A stretch of 64,000 bases of DNA from Aquilaria yunnanensis (lineage: Eukaryota > Streptophyta > Magnoliopsida > Malvales > Thymelaeaceae), in NCBI GenBank assembly GCA_039654915.1, contig CM077594.1:97106893-97170892 (forward strand), written 5' to 3'. Below are positions 12,252 through 23,425 of this stretch, piece by piece. A program made the position numbers and the translations under genes. The notes beneath the pieces were generated by a model, which was not told the DNA's origin, did no database searches, and saw only the letters and a program-made list of their open reading frames with translations. Numbering within the stretch: position 1 is the stretch's first letter; the number at the start of each line of letters is the position of its first letter.

Positions 12252-13589
12252 TGAAAGATTTGTTGTGCTCATCAAAGCCAACTTATCTCCTACTGTGATA
12301 AACCCATAAGAACTATATTACATATGAATTAATGGATGATGGAGATCATGCCACATGAGACTTAATTCATCTTTGTAGTTCTTTAAAAAGGTGTTCACAA
12401 TCTATGTGTATATACATGGGTTGATTACTCATAAAAGATTGTACATATGACATTACTATATGAGATAGAGTGATTTGTCTCAATCACTGGAATATTGGTT
12501 CCTAATGCGTATGTGGATATTTATGGAGATAAATATTTGAACAGGACCAAATCAATTGCTCTTAGACCTTCAACTGTTGAGAAAGAGTAAATGTTATTTA
12601 TTCCGTAGACTTGAGAATAATATGAATTTAAATGTATACTTTATGTGATTTTGATATGTCAACCAATGATGCCTAATATAGGATATACTTGGACATGTTG
12701 GATCACATAAATGTAACATGTTAAGTTCATGATTATTCAACATAGAATTCACCACTCTTGAAATAAGAGTGAATATTGTGGAGTAAGTCTCTTGGTTTTT
12801 CGGATTAAGAAATCCACGTGGTCGATTTAGAAAAATATTGTTTTGGAAATATTATTTTCTATATATAAAATTATATATATGGTATATATAGATTTTATAA
12901 ATGTTTTTCTAAATTGTTTAGAGTCCGAATAAACTTGAAGAGACGTGCACATATTTAATTCCGCATTGACAGTACCACAACTTGGATGTGGTTGGTCTAG
13001 TCCGGATTATGTGCAACAATATTGGACGGTGAACGGAATAGAATAAAATGGGTACTTGTGAATTGTCTCTGAAATCCTGGGAGATTTTACAAGGTCGTAC
13101 AAGATGTTGTACTGACTTGTAAACAATAAATTAGTTGGGACTAATTTGACAGGATTAAGAGATCCCAAGGGTCCCACGCCACATTCTAAACTCTACCCGG
13201 TCAAACTTCTAAAAGAAGTTGTACTTCAGCTTCTGAGAGAAGCTATGTACTTAACTTTTGTGAGAAGTTGTACTTTAGCTTATGAGAGAAGCTATGTACT
13301 TGACTTCTAAGAGAAGTTGTACTTTAGCTTCTAAGAGAAGCTATTGTACTTTTTGCCTATAAAAGGAGTGGTTGTGTATTATTGAAAAAAAGATGGATTA
13401 TGGAAAAGAAACAATAATAGTACAAACACTCATATAGTGCAACGGGAAGAGAAGGAATTCGAGCGTGTTAAGCTTGGAGAATTCTGCGTTTGTGGAATTT
13501 CGAAAACAAGGTACCCGTGTAATTATTTCTGCAATCCGATCCTGGTGCATGCTAATTTAATAGCGTGAAACTCGTTCGGATTCCCAACA
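12252..13589 (+). repeat. Copia 3' LTR
   Basis: 1338 bp, a near-exact copy of 5110-6446. Differences noticed: two substitutions near 12442-12446, one extra A in the AT run near 12868, and C for T near 13564. Confidence 0.95.
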
Positions 13590-13594
13590 CCGCC
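13590..13594. repeat. Copia target-site duplication, right copy (CCGCC)
   Basis: Exact match to 5105-5109. Confidence 0.95.
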
Positions 13595-14311
13595 AACATC
13601 AGATGGACTTTCTTCGGCCACAACCTCATCAGACGTCCCAATGCACAACGCGTCCACCTCCTCACAAGTCCTCGATGTAGCTAGACCTCGTTGGTTTGCA
13701 TGACCATCCCTTGTAGATTTTTCTGGCCATTAACCTGTCCACCTTTAGCCTCAATTCCCCCCGCATTATTGTTTACCAAATGTAATTTAGGGCACCATAG
13801 ATGCTGAATTAAACATGTCAAAAATTGATCTAGACGAAAGTATCGAGCATCTAGATCAACACCTGAAATAGCCACCAACAATATATGAAATCTCTTCCAC
13901 TCTTTGCGGCTTCACTGGTTGATTCTTTTAACTGGTGGGGTTGAGGTGTTCTGGTAGAATGCGGATTATAGGGGAGTGAACAATGATTGTTCCATTTTGG
14001 ACCAAAATAAAGCTCCTTGTCCTTGGATTTAAAAGGCTGTTGTCCCTCCATTGATCTTCCAGAGAATCTCCTCCAATTAGAAATAAACCAAACAATTTCA
14101 TCCCCTCATAGATGAATTGATCCCTGATTTCTACGCTCAATTTCGATTATATGGATGACATCTTCAGATCCCCACTCAACTTGTAAGAAGAAAGATTTTT
14201 GTTCAACAGAAAAGAGATTTCAACATCAAGCCTCATGACCTTTGAAACTCAAAAAAGAGAAACAAGAGCTTCTCACTCTACCCTAAACCTTTATCACAAA
14301 AGAAGATATGG

Positions 14312-14326
14312 GTCATTATACATAAT
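14312..14326. repeat. LINE relic target-site duplication, right copy
   Basis: GTCATTATACATAAT, identical to 4192-4206. It marks the 5' end of the minus-strand LINE relic. Confidence 0.85.
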
Positions 14327-14882
14327 AGGCTAATATCAATTTTTACTTGTAATAAATTTTATCTAATTTGAATATGTCGAAAAAAAAAAAGCATCTCAAA
14401 GAAAGACTAGCCATGATTTGATCAAAGGCTGTTAGATGTTCCGATGTGTGATAAGACTTAGTGTGTTTGACTTTTGACTCCATGATGATACAAGTCTACA
14501 AGAAAGAAGACTTTTTATTTTGCCACAGTGGCACTAGTTCACTTCTAGGTCCTGTTTCGCTGCAACAACTCGCTGCCATGACAAAGTAAAAAGGCCTTAT
14601 AAGATGATGGTTTTTGACGGAACAGACCAATTCGGCACTAGGATGACATGGAAGACATGTCCCGGCATTATCCCATCGCACTTACATGAACTATTCATTG
14701 CCACTTTTCTTGCTTCAATGAAAACAATAACAGATATGTTTGAAAGAAAAGAAAGCATTCAACATTCAACGCCTTACACATTTCAGAAATATCAAGTCAG
14801 TCCGATTTAGGTCTAAAAATTATTATGTCTAGGGCTCTAACACAAGAACTTTGGAAATGCGCTAACCTGTTGATGACGCCCA
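14327..14882. other. Unassigned DNA between LINE relic and CACTA genes
   Basis: No recognisable gene. I searched this stretch for a CACTA left terminus (CACTACTAAAAAATC-like) and subterminal CCAACGG repeats and found neither. The left end of the neighbouring CACTA element is therefore missing, or has decayed beyond recognition by eye. There is a poly(A) run near 14379-14390. Confidence 0.5.
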
Positions 14883-16639
14883 TCACGGAGTCCCGACTAT
14901 CTCCTCATCCTCTGAGTCCGAGTCATCAGGATAATGTGGAATTGGTTGTGCCGGCGGGCACGGAAGGTTTAGCGAACGACAAATAATCTCCAACTGAGCC
15001 CGGTTTGCCTCCAATGCGGCTCTCTGAGCCTTCATCTCTGCTCTCTGTCTCTTCTTAATTCTCTCGAGCTTCCTCTCGTACTCCGCATCCCTTCGCGCAT
15101 TCTCCTCCGCCATCATCTTCTGTACTTGCTCGTTGAATTGCGGTGTCTGTGTGATGTCGATAGGTGGGATGGGACCTGGCTGTCGGCGTCTCGATATAAC
15201 ACACTGCTCAAATCCTAATCCAAATACACGGCCTCTCCTTCTACCGCCAGATGTAGTACTAATGATTGCTAGTTCATCAATGACCTCTGTTCCATCCTCT
15301 TGCTGTGTTTGCTCCTCAATCTCTGCACTGATACGAGTATACAGAAACATAACAAAATACATTTAGTCATGTCATAATTTGTAAAACATAGTAATTAACT
15401 TAAGAATTTCTGCAACCAAACAGTTTTACTACTTACAGCAACTTCTTCACAGCGCTTACTAACATATTTCCCATTCTTCATTTTATGTGTCGCCTGAAGG
15501 ACTTTAAACAAACCAGGGTCCTTCTTCTCAGGATCTTTTTCTCTCTAATTGAATGAAGCGTAACATTAATATGTAATTTAATTTCATTAGTATCTGAACT
15601 GTTGTGATAAAAAACATTAGCGAGATACATACCATTTGCTCTCGATGTGCAGACATCGAGATAGATCCCCCAGCATATGTCGCGCTGCAAGAGTCAGACT
15701 GTGAATCCTCGTCAGTCATTGTTGTTCGCATTGCCTTGAACTTAGCGGACTTCTGAATGAACTCCGGAGTCGCCCAATATGCCTCCATTTCCGCATATGT
15801 AGCATCTGACATAAAGTTTGCCTTCGCTTGACGTTTAACCGGATCTTTCACATGCCGAATTTCTGACATCATGCTTCTGTAATGCTGTGCTCCCAATATA
15901 TTCCACACCCGATACACCTCATTATGGTGAATGAGATCCCACTCACAGCTCCTCTGTACAGGTTAATATGTTTAAACTATTAGCATGGGAAAATACAATT
16001 GTATGTCTTATAACATTATTACATCATTAACATAGTAATATTATTGTCATACCTAAAAAACATGCCACCATTGCTGCAGGTCTGATGGAGAGACGGAGGA
16101 CCAATCAGAATATGGTTTGAAATGTGTGGTGAAACATGGTGTCACTAACCGTGTCGCCGCAGCTGGAATGAATCTGTGACGTTGAAATTATATGACTTAA
16201 TTTTCAAAGAATGATTCCATGACTCTTACTAATATTAATACATGTGTCTGGTATTTATCACTTACGTGTTACCATGTGGGGATATCCTCATCCGCGGTCG
16301 GCCTGCTGTCTGTGACATCGATGATGGGATGTCATCAATATGTATATCATCATCTGAGGGATGAGTCGTCACTATGGGGTGCCTCAGGTGGCGCGCACCA
16401 GATCCATGTCCAGATGGCGTGCCTCCACCGCCGTCAGATCGGTGCTCATGTGAGGGGACCTGCGTGGCTGGCACTGTTGTTCCCTGCGTCTGTACACCGA
16501 CATCCTCCTGTGCCCGGGATGAAGAACCCATCCTATGTCGTTCATTAAGTATTGGCTTCATTACCTCCTTAAACTGCGCAAATGGTCCTTTCCCAGGTCG
16601 GCGTTTATAGGTGTTATCCCCTCTACGAGGCATCTGCAT
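14883..16639 (-). CDS. CACTA second protein, TNP1-like / Transposase_24 (Ptta/En/Spm type), five exons
   Basis: Probable DNA-binding partner of the TNP2 transposase. Exons inferred from GT-AG borders on the minus strand: 16639-16266, 16173-16053, 15953-15633, 15544-15437 and about 15327-14883. The first exon encodes a basic start (MPRRGDNTYKRRPGKG) and a low-complexity Ser/Gly/His linker. The middle exons carry the typical plant En/Spm Transposase_24 pattern: a WWHVF segment, then HVKDPVKRQAKANF, then a WATPEF segment. Exon 4 has the FKVLQATHKMKNGKYVSKR block. The last exon has a long Glu/Arg/Lys coiled coil (Q-K-M-M-A-E-E-N onward) and an acidic tail. Exons 1-4 join in phase and total 308 codons. 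Exon 5 does not join in phase 0 with either visible AG acceptor, so a 1-2 base indel or an unusual splice site is likely there. It lies about 135 bp downstream of TNP2. Confidence 0.75.
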
Positions 16640-16774
16640 TTATTTTTAGGTAAGTTGGTAAATTAAACATAACATATATTGTGCAGTATTAGGGGTACAT
16701 AAATGTACTCAAATATTTTCTACACATTACTTAGAAATTACAGGTTATCATTATTCCTAGTACATGTTATCTAA

Positions 16775-19700
16775 TCATTCATTCCACCCACTGCTGTCAT
16801 TCGACTCAAACTCCTTGGACTCTTCAGAGTCACTGTCATCGGATATAAACTCCTCATCATCCTCTGTCTCGGCATTAGATCCCTCCTCCTCAAGTACATA
16901 TTCTTCAATATCATCACCGACACCCGGGTCAGCTAACTCCTTAATTGGGTCATCTTCAATTCTTTGATAATTAACGGATCCACTGTCTTGATACACGTCA
17001 TCCGTGTCCAGAATTGTAGCCTGTATTATCCATCGAGGTTTTATCTTCATAACAGCTGACCACCCGTTTCTTTCACGTGACTTACTCGGATATTGTGTGT
17101 AGTACACTTGGTCAGCCTGTGATGCTAGAATGAAAGGATCAAACTTCTGATATCTGCGGCTATTCCGGATCTCAACTAACCTGAACTGTTTATGCATTCG
17201 AGTTCCATGTTCAGGTGTTGGGTCAAACCAGTTGCACCTAAACAAGACAACATTCTTATGTGGAAAGCCGGGATATTCGAGTTGAATGACTTTTTCTAAT
17301 ATACCATAAAAATCACATTCAACTTCACTTGCACCCGTGCTGCGTATGCAGACTCCACTATTAAATGTTGATTTGTCCTTCCCCCATTCACTTATGTGAA
17401 ACTTGTACCCATTTGTGAAATACACTGGCCATGTCTGAACTCACCGTAAGGGCCCACATGCAACATCCCACAAGATGTTATCGACAATATTATTAACTGG
17501 GTCATCAACCTATGTAAAATATATTTCAATTTAGGACAATATATATGGAGACTTTTATAACTTAACATATTGCAATACATTCTGTCCTAAAAGCACACGT
17601 ACATACTGTCGGAGCCAGGCTGAGAAATTGTTTTCAATGTGTATGTCCATCTCGGACATTGTTATCTCGGGTGCAGTTTCCCTGACCATGTCCATAAACA
17701 TACTGTCGCCAATAACAGAAACAATAAAAATATGTTAGTTTGGTTTGATGAGTAGTACTAAATTTCAACATAATCACAGTTGGAATGCCTTTACATGAAC
17801 GATGACTTACTTTAGGTATGGTCTGATCTGAGCACAGTTTCGAAGAACGTATGTGGTTGCAAGTCTGAGTTCATCGTCCGTGAGGAATCTATATCGGCAT
17901 GCACCATATGGTCGTTCTGGAAAAGTGAATATGGACCACAAGTCACCATTACATTGGACAGGACCACCATCATCATTTCTCGGTACTCGGTTCATCATGG
18001 AAGGAACATGGGACTCAAAGTAATGAGAGCAAAAGATTAAAGTCTCCTCTATAAGGTATGCTTCACATATTGATCCCTCAACATAAGCAGTATTAGAAAC
18101 CTTCATTTTTAGGTCATGCATGTACCGCTCAAATTTATACATCCATCGGTACTGAACAGGTCCTCCAACCCTTGCTTCAAAGGGCAAGTGAACTGAGAGA
18201 TGCTCCATGACATCAAAAAACCCTAGAGGGAAAATTCTCTCAAGCTTACAAATTATAAGTGGAATATTGGCCTCCAACGCAAACAAGTGATTTTCATGCA
18301 ACTCTGGAGAGCACAAGTCTCTAAAGAATAGGCTTAACTCCGTTAATGGCTTCCAAATATTGTCGGGTAGCGCTTTGAGGGCAATGGGGAGAAGCCTTTG
18401 CATCATAACATGGCAATCATGACTCTTCATACCATACATATTGCAACCAGCTGTATCAACACATCTCCCAAGATTCGAGGCATATCCATCAGGGAGTCGT
18501 AAAGATTTTACCCAGGCGATCACATCTTGCCTTTGGTTAACATCCAATGTGAACCTCGCCTTTGGTTTGAACGAACGACCATCATCAAGTGGAACCATGT
18601 TTAACTCTGGCCGATTACAATAAATTTCCAGGTCCTTCCATGCTTTCACATTATCTTTCGTTTTGTTCTTAACATCCATCACAGTATTCCATATATTCTC
18701 AAACACGTTCTTCTCAATATGCATAACATCAAGATTATGTCGTATTAAGTTCGTGGCCCAATATGGTAACTCCCAGAAAATGCTTCGCTTCGTCCAATTA
18801 TGTGATTTTCCATAATCACACAGTTGATTTTGTGGACCATCGTTACCAATTGATATAATCCATGAGATTCTTTCAAATATATCTTCACCTGATAAGTGCG
18901 GAGGAGGCAATGACTTTTCTGATTTCCCTTTTTTAAAGCAAGTACAATTCCTTCTATATGGGTGGTTACGGGGGAGGAATTGCCGATGATAGTCGAAAAA
19001 AGAAATTTTTCCGCCATACTTAAGTTGGAATGCCTTACTTTCACCCATACAAATAGGGCAAGACAATCGCTCATGTGTCATCCACCTTGATAACATGCCA
19101 TAAGCCGGAAAGTCATTTATGGTCCACATTAATGTTGCTCGCAGAATAAAATTTTGTTTCAATGACACATCCCATGTTTTGATGCCATCAAACCACAGAT
19201 GCCGTAGCTCGTCTATGAGAGGTTGTAGATAAACATCAATCTTATGATTTGGGCTACGTGGACCTGGAATCAGCAACGAAAGGAACATATAGGGTTTTTT
19301 CATGCACATCCAAGGGGGCAAATTATACGGAGTAACGATCACAGGCCAACAAGAGTATTGTTTCCCAAATGCTCCCAAAGGTGTAAATCCATCGGCACAC
19401 AACCTCAATCTGACATTTCGTGGTTCCAAAGCAAACCATGGGTAGGTCTGATCAACATGTTTCCAAGCTTCACCATCTGATGGATGTTTTAACACACCTG
19501 GGACCTGTGTTTGCTCCTTATGCCACCTCATCTGCTCAGCTGTTGCCAATGACGCAAATAACCGTTGCAGACGAGGGCTTAGTGGTAAATAATGCATGAT
19601 TTTCCTCGGTCGATCTTTACCACGACCTCCCTTTTTTGGCTTATATCTCTCAGACCCACAGTACTTACAAATACGATCAGTACTTTCATCTTTCCAGAAC

Positions 19701-20389
19701 AACATACAATCATTCACACAGACGTCAATCTTCTCGTGAGACAGACCCAACTGGGAAACTAATTTCTTAGTTTCATATCAATTTGATGGCATCTTACTAT
19801 CTGTTGGTTGAGTCTCCTTCATTAGTTGGGCAATGCCATTAAAGCATCCTCGTGACATGTGATACTTAGACTTAAGGTTGAGAAGGCGGACAGCAGCAGA
19901 TAACTTAGAATGACTTTCGCACCCATCCCATAAAGGAGTTGATGCTGAATTCAAAAGATTAAAAAAATTTTGAGCACTTTCATTCGGCTCCATAACATTG
20001 TCTTCCGGAAATTGTGAGTAACTAGAGCCAATGGCATTTAATACCATCCTCTTATATGGATTCGTCGAACACCCCTGGTCAAACTCCCTAAACCCACCCA
20101 CACCTTGAACCGTATCTGATGCTTCATTAAATGGCTCACCATGAGCGGTCCAATTCAAGTAAAAAGGCTTAACCCATTTGTACAGATGAACTCTGACCTC
20201 ATCAGCCTGATTAAACCGCAAATTCTTACACTTTCGACAAGGACAGCGAATGCATACCCCGCTCATAGTTTCAGGGTGGGTTACAGCAAATGATATAAAT
20301 TCTTCCACCCCGGACTCCCACTGTTGTGTGTAACCAGTTCGGCCAGGCAAGAAACGGTTACTGTACATCCAACTACAGGCGGATTCCAT
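16775..20389 (-). pseudogene. CACTA TNP2-type transposase, three exons, two in-frame TGA codons
   Basis: Catalytic transposase of the CACTA element. Exons on the minus strand: 20389-17811 (donor AAA|GTAAGT), 17702-17603 (donor TAT|GTACGT) and 17509-16775. They join in phase to about 1138 codons. Domains: Transpos_assoc at the N terminus (MESACSWMYSNRF, CPCRKC near residue 46, HLYKWVKPFYLNW); Transposase_21 core from about residue 275 (LFASLATAEQMRWH, WDVSLKQNF, DFPAYGMLSRW, CPICMGE); DUF4218 from about 668 (LPIALKALPDNIW, VMEHLSVHLPFEARVGGP, RWMYKFERYMHDLK); and DUF4216 at the start of exon 3 (VQTWPVYFTNGYKF, NVVLFRCNWFDPT). TGA at 19778-19780 falls between the associated domain and the core, where relatives read through in the same frame. 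TGA at 17441-17443 falls just before DUF4216, where Arg fits. No frameshift was seen. The C terminus is acidic and Ser/Glu/Asp-rich. Probably inactive. Confidence 0.88.
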
Positions 20390-20739
20390 TACACAAAAAA
20401 TCTGTTCGTAATCATAAACACCTCAATCTATTAAATGATATACGTACTCAAGTTTTATATTGAGTTACTAAAAATAACAAAAGTATGCTTCAATGTTTAC
20501 GTACTCAAGTTTACAGTATTTTTAGATAGACAAAGTTTAATCTCAATCTAGTTGTTCTTATGATTAACGTACGGTTATCATTATTGTTCTTATTGTTCTT
20601 ATTACTGTCATTGTTCTTAGTACTTAAATTAATAATTTTCAAAGGATATTTTATTACATATAGGCTTTACTAACTACAAAAGTTAATGAATAAAGAAAGT
20701 TAATGTTTACCTTAACTTTCTAAAACTGTCCTGATTATT

Positions 20740-22560
20740 CCTTTAATGGTTGAGAGTTTTAAGGTTAGAGTTTGAGGGTTTATGATTTGAATGACGAGCT
20801 TATAGTTAAGGTCAAGGTTAAGGTTAGAGTCTTGGGTTTATGGGGATTCTTTCGGTTCAGATTTATTGTATAGCGTTTATGGTAAAGTACAAATTATTGT
20901 TAAGATTAGGGTCTAAGTTTATGTCTATTAGAGTTTGCGGTTAGGTATAGGGTTCATACTGCTACGATATACGACTTATAGTTTAGGTTAGATTTTGTCG
21001 TATTTAGGGTTTACAAGTTTAGGTTGACGGTGTTGGGTTTAAGTTTAGATGTATGGTTTAAGGTAAAGGTTAGGGTTAGGAAGAAGTTTGCGTTCAAGTC
21101 ATGTTTGGTACAATCAGGCTACCTGGATTTCTTCGAATGACAGTGACTCCTCCTTTTCAGTGGTCGTAATTTATTTGTTTTCATATTTTCTCTATTGGTC
21201 TCCAAATTAACCCACAGTATTTTTTCTGCATTATTATTGTCATATTATTGCAACATGGTTGCAAATAATAATGATTGAATTTTTATTATCAATACACCAT
21301 GACATAATATAACCATTTACACTAAAGCACTCCAACTAAACCATAACTACACCTATTACCATGAACTTATACAAATAATCATGCCATAAAATAATATATA
21401 CAACGCATAAAGAAATTACATATTAACTATAATCGAGAAGAAAAAATATCCACAGATAACAAATAATTAACATAAATTGCATATTCAAATCTAAACCCAC
21501 TGTGTTCAAACCATAGTGACAACAAATAAGTTTTATTATCAATATGAGTAATTAAAACAATTTCCCTTAAAATCATCCCGTTCTCAATATAATAGGAAAA
21601 AAAATATTCACTAACCTCGAACGACTGGAAACGGACAGGAAAAACAATGGGTACTTCTTCACGCTTTACAGATGTAGGGAGGAACTGCAAAAAGGGGGGA
21701 AAATAACTTAATATCCTTGTAATATAAGAAATTTCTGTAAATGACACAAAATATCATTAATGTACACGAGTAATTTAAACAAAATACGTTAGGGAGATTA
21801 TTATTTGTTTCATTATAGTTATGTATAACTGTTTTAAATACTCTTTTCTCTCTTAACGCATGATTTATTTTAACTTATGTATATTTATGAAATTGAGACA
21901 TTTCTTTTAAAATTTCACATAAGGCAAATGCAATTTTGTACATATCTAGTTTTTAGTCATTTTTCGGAATTATGTTAAGGGCTATTTGGGGTTAATTTGC
22001 AGATTTTTTTATGATTTAGGGATTAAGAATTTTTATGGGGTTTAGATATATATAATTAGGATTTAGGGTTTTTAAGGGTTTATGATTATTGAATTATAAA
22101 TATTACAGTATTGAAATTTAGGGTTTAGGGATTTATATTTAGGGTTTAGGTTAATGGTATATTAGGTTTAGGGTTTTAAGGATATAGAATTTGGGTTTAG
22201 GGTTTTACGGTTTATGCTTTAATTAGGCTTTAGGGTTATGATTTAGAGTTAATGTTTGTGTATTTACGGTTTAATTTAGGGTTTTAGGGTTTACATTTAA
22301 TTAACAAGGGTTTAGGTTTAACGGGTTGTCCTTAGGGTTTAGGGTTTTAGGTGTTAGTGTTTAATTTATGGTTACGGGTTAATTTGTGTTTTTTGGGTTT
22401 AATTTAGGATTTTAGGGTTTTGGGGACAGTATTTAAGGTTTGGGATTTAAGGTTAATTAATAGTATATCAAGTTTAGGGTTTTACATATTTGGGTTTAAT
22501 TGAGGGTTTAGGGATATAGAATGTGGATTTAGGGTTTAATTAATTATTAAGGTTTGGGAT
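20740..22560 (+). repeat. Degenerate telomere-like TTTAGGG tract
   Basis: Many exact and near copies of the plant telomere unit TTTAGGG are scattered through this stretch and are densest at 22060-22530. They alternate with TTTATGG, TTTAAGG and TTAATTTAGG variants, all on the plus strand. Exact adjacent pairs occur only occasionally. This is an interstitial, decayed array inside the CACTA, not a chromosome end. Confidence 0.75.
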
Positions 22561-22695
22561 TTATTCTTATGATTCTTACTTCCTTGTATATGATATCATG
22601 TCTTTATTAAATTTAATGTTTGAAATTATGTTTATAGAGAAAATTTCATGAACTTATATATATTTATGATTGTACCAAATATATAATTATATTCA

Positions 22696-22719
22696 TGTGT
22701 GTGTGTGTGTGTGTGTGTA
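22696..22719. repeat. (TG)n microsatellite
   Basis: About twelve TG units within the CACTA upstream region. Confidence 0.9.
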
Positions 22720-23185
22720 TTTATATATTTATATGTACGGGGAATGTTGGTTATATAACATGGATAATTCAATTAAAAAAAATTAAATGATGGACGATGA
22801 ATAAGTAATTATTCATGACACTTTTGTTAAGGTATTAAAGTAAAGGGTAGAACTATAATTTTGTTAAGGATGCAGGATTGAGTGTAAATTAAGTTTAGGT
22901 ATTGAAAAACTATGTCTAATTACACATATGTCTACAATATAATAATTATTAACCAGCCTAGTGCCATTTCAGCGAGACATTCTTCAATTTTATTTCTTTT
23001 TTTTTTTCACACATTCTTTGTTTGTTTTTGTTATTTTCCCTATTTTTTGGCACATAATAAATCTTATTATTTATCCTTTTAAAATACATGAATAAAAAAA
23101 TAGACAAATAAATCAACAACAAAAAATGTACATGAACATTACAAATTATTTACTATTTTAAATTATACTAAATAATTGCGCACAT

Positions 23186-23334
23186 AAATATACTACCTAA
23201 ACAAATAACTTAAAACTAATAATTTCATACTTTCTAATTAATCCCAAAAATAAACAAAAAATTGTAAGAAAATGCACATAAATTTGCAATTGTACTGGGT
23301 AACCTAAAAACTAAATCTCCAACCAAATACAACA
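23186..23334 (+). repeat. 149-bp direct repeat, left copy
   Basis: Matches 30108-30256 with five substitutions by eye and no gaps. The inner LINE lies between the two copies. See the right copy. Confidence 0.88.
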
Positions 23335-23368
23335 CAAACTAAATTTCCATATCCAGAGTAACTTTTCC

Positions 23369-23384
23369 TTCTAATTAAATATTT
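23369..23384. repeat. Inner LINE target-site duplication, left copy
   Basis: TTCTAATTAAATATTT, repeated exactly at 29571-29586. It adjoins the poly(T) that is the poly(A) tail of the minus-strand LINE. Confidence 0.92.
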
Positions 23385-23425
23385 TTTTTTTTTAGCAAAA
23401 GAACAAGTATGTATTAATAAGGACC

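Larger units (their letters stand above)
5110..13589 (+). mobile_element. Full-length Ty1/copia LTR retrotransposon (8.48 kb)
   Basis: This is a complete element: 5-bp TSD (CCGCC), 1337-bp 5' LTR, initiator-Met tRNA primer-binding site one base after the LTR, a 1.85-kb leader, one gag-pol reading frame, a purine-rich tract AAGTGGGAGAT, and a 1338-bp 3' LTR. The order protease, integrase, reverse transcriptase, RNase H places it in Ty1/copia. By eye the LTRs differ by three substitutions and one 1-bp indel, so the insertion is young. Gag-pol is broken by a single in-frame TGA, so this copy is probably non-autonomous. It interrupts a LINE relic. The leader (6460-8299) contains GC-rich sequence near 7000-7290 with spurious open frames and a poly(A) run at about 7309-7323. 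I did not assign a copia lineage. Confidence 0.96.
4207..14311 (-). mobile_element. Internally deleted LINE (non-LTR retrotransposon) relic, split by a copia element
   Basis: After removing the copia insertion (5110-13594), about 1.6 kb remains between the 15-bp TSD copies. On the minus strand the low-coordinate end has a short A-rich tail next to the TSD. It is preceded by a CTTTTAATAACATCGTCAT-like stretch, the kind of TTTTAATAA-type tail often seen in plant LINE 3' ends. The 13.6-14.2 kb side and the 4.8-5.1 kb side hold broken Ser/Glu/Lys-rich coding sequence that could be the remains of a LINE ORF1. No endonuclease or reverse transcriptase domain is visible, so the element has lost nearly all of ORF2. 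It was mobilised in trans or has since been deleted. Assignment to LINE rests mainly on the TSD and tail; the protein traces are weak. Confidence 0.6.
20390..23368 (-). other. CACTA region upstream of TNP2
   Basis: AT-rich non-coding DNA lying 5' of the transposase start. It contains the telomere-like tract (listed separately), a TG microsatellite at about 22696-22719, and the left copy of a 149-bp direct repeat. An open frame at 21427-21747 (minus) has no recognisable domain or composition of a real gene. Confidence 0.5.

Noticed and set aside
14604..14810. 68-codon open frame between the LINE relic and the CACTA
   Set aside because: No recognisable domain and no supporting context, so not called a gene.
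17430..17446. GTGAGT splice donor just before the DUF4216 segment
   Set aside because: No acceptor fits before the conserved VYFTNGYKF segment, and reading through the TGA gives a family-like sequence.
20740..22560. A true chromosome end or telomere
   Set aside because: Units are scattered and mutated, and coding elements continue on both sides.
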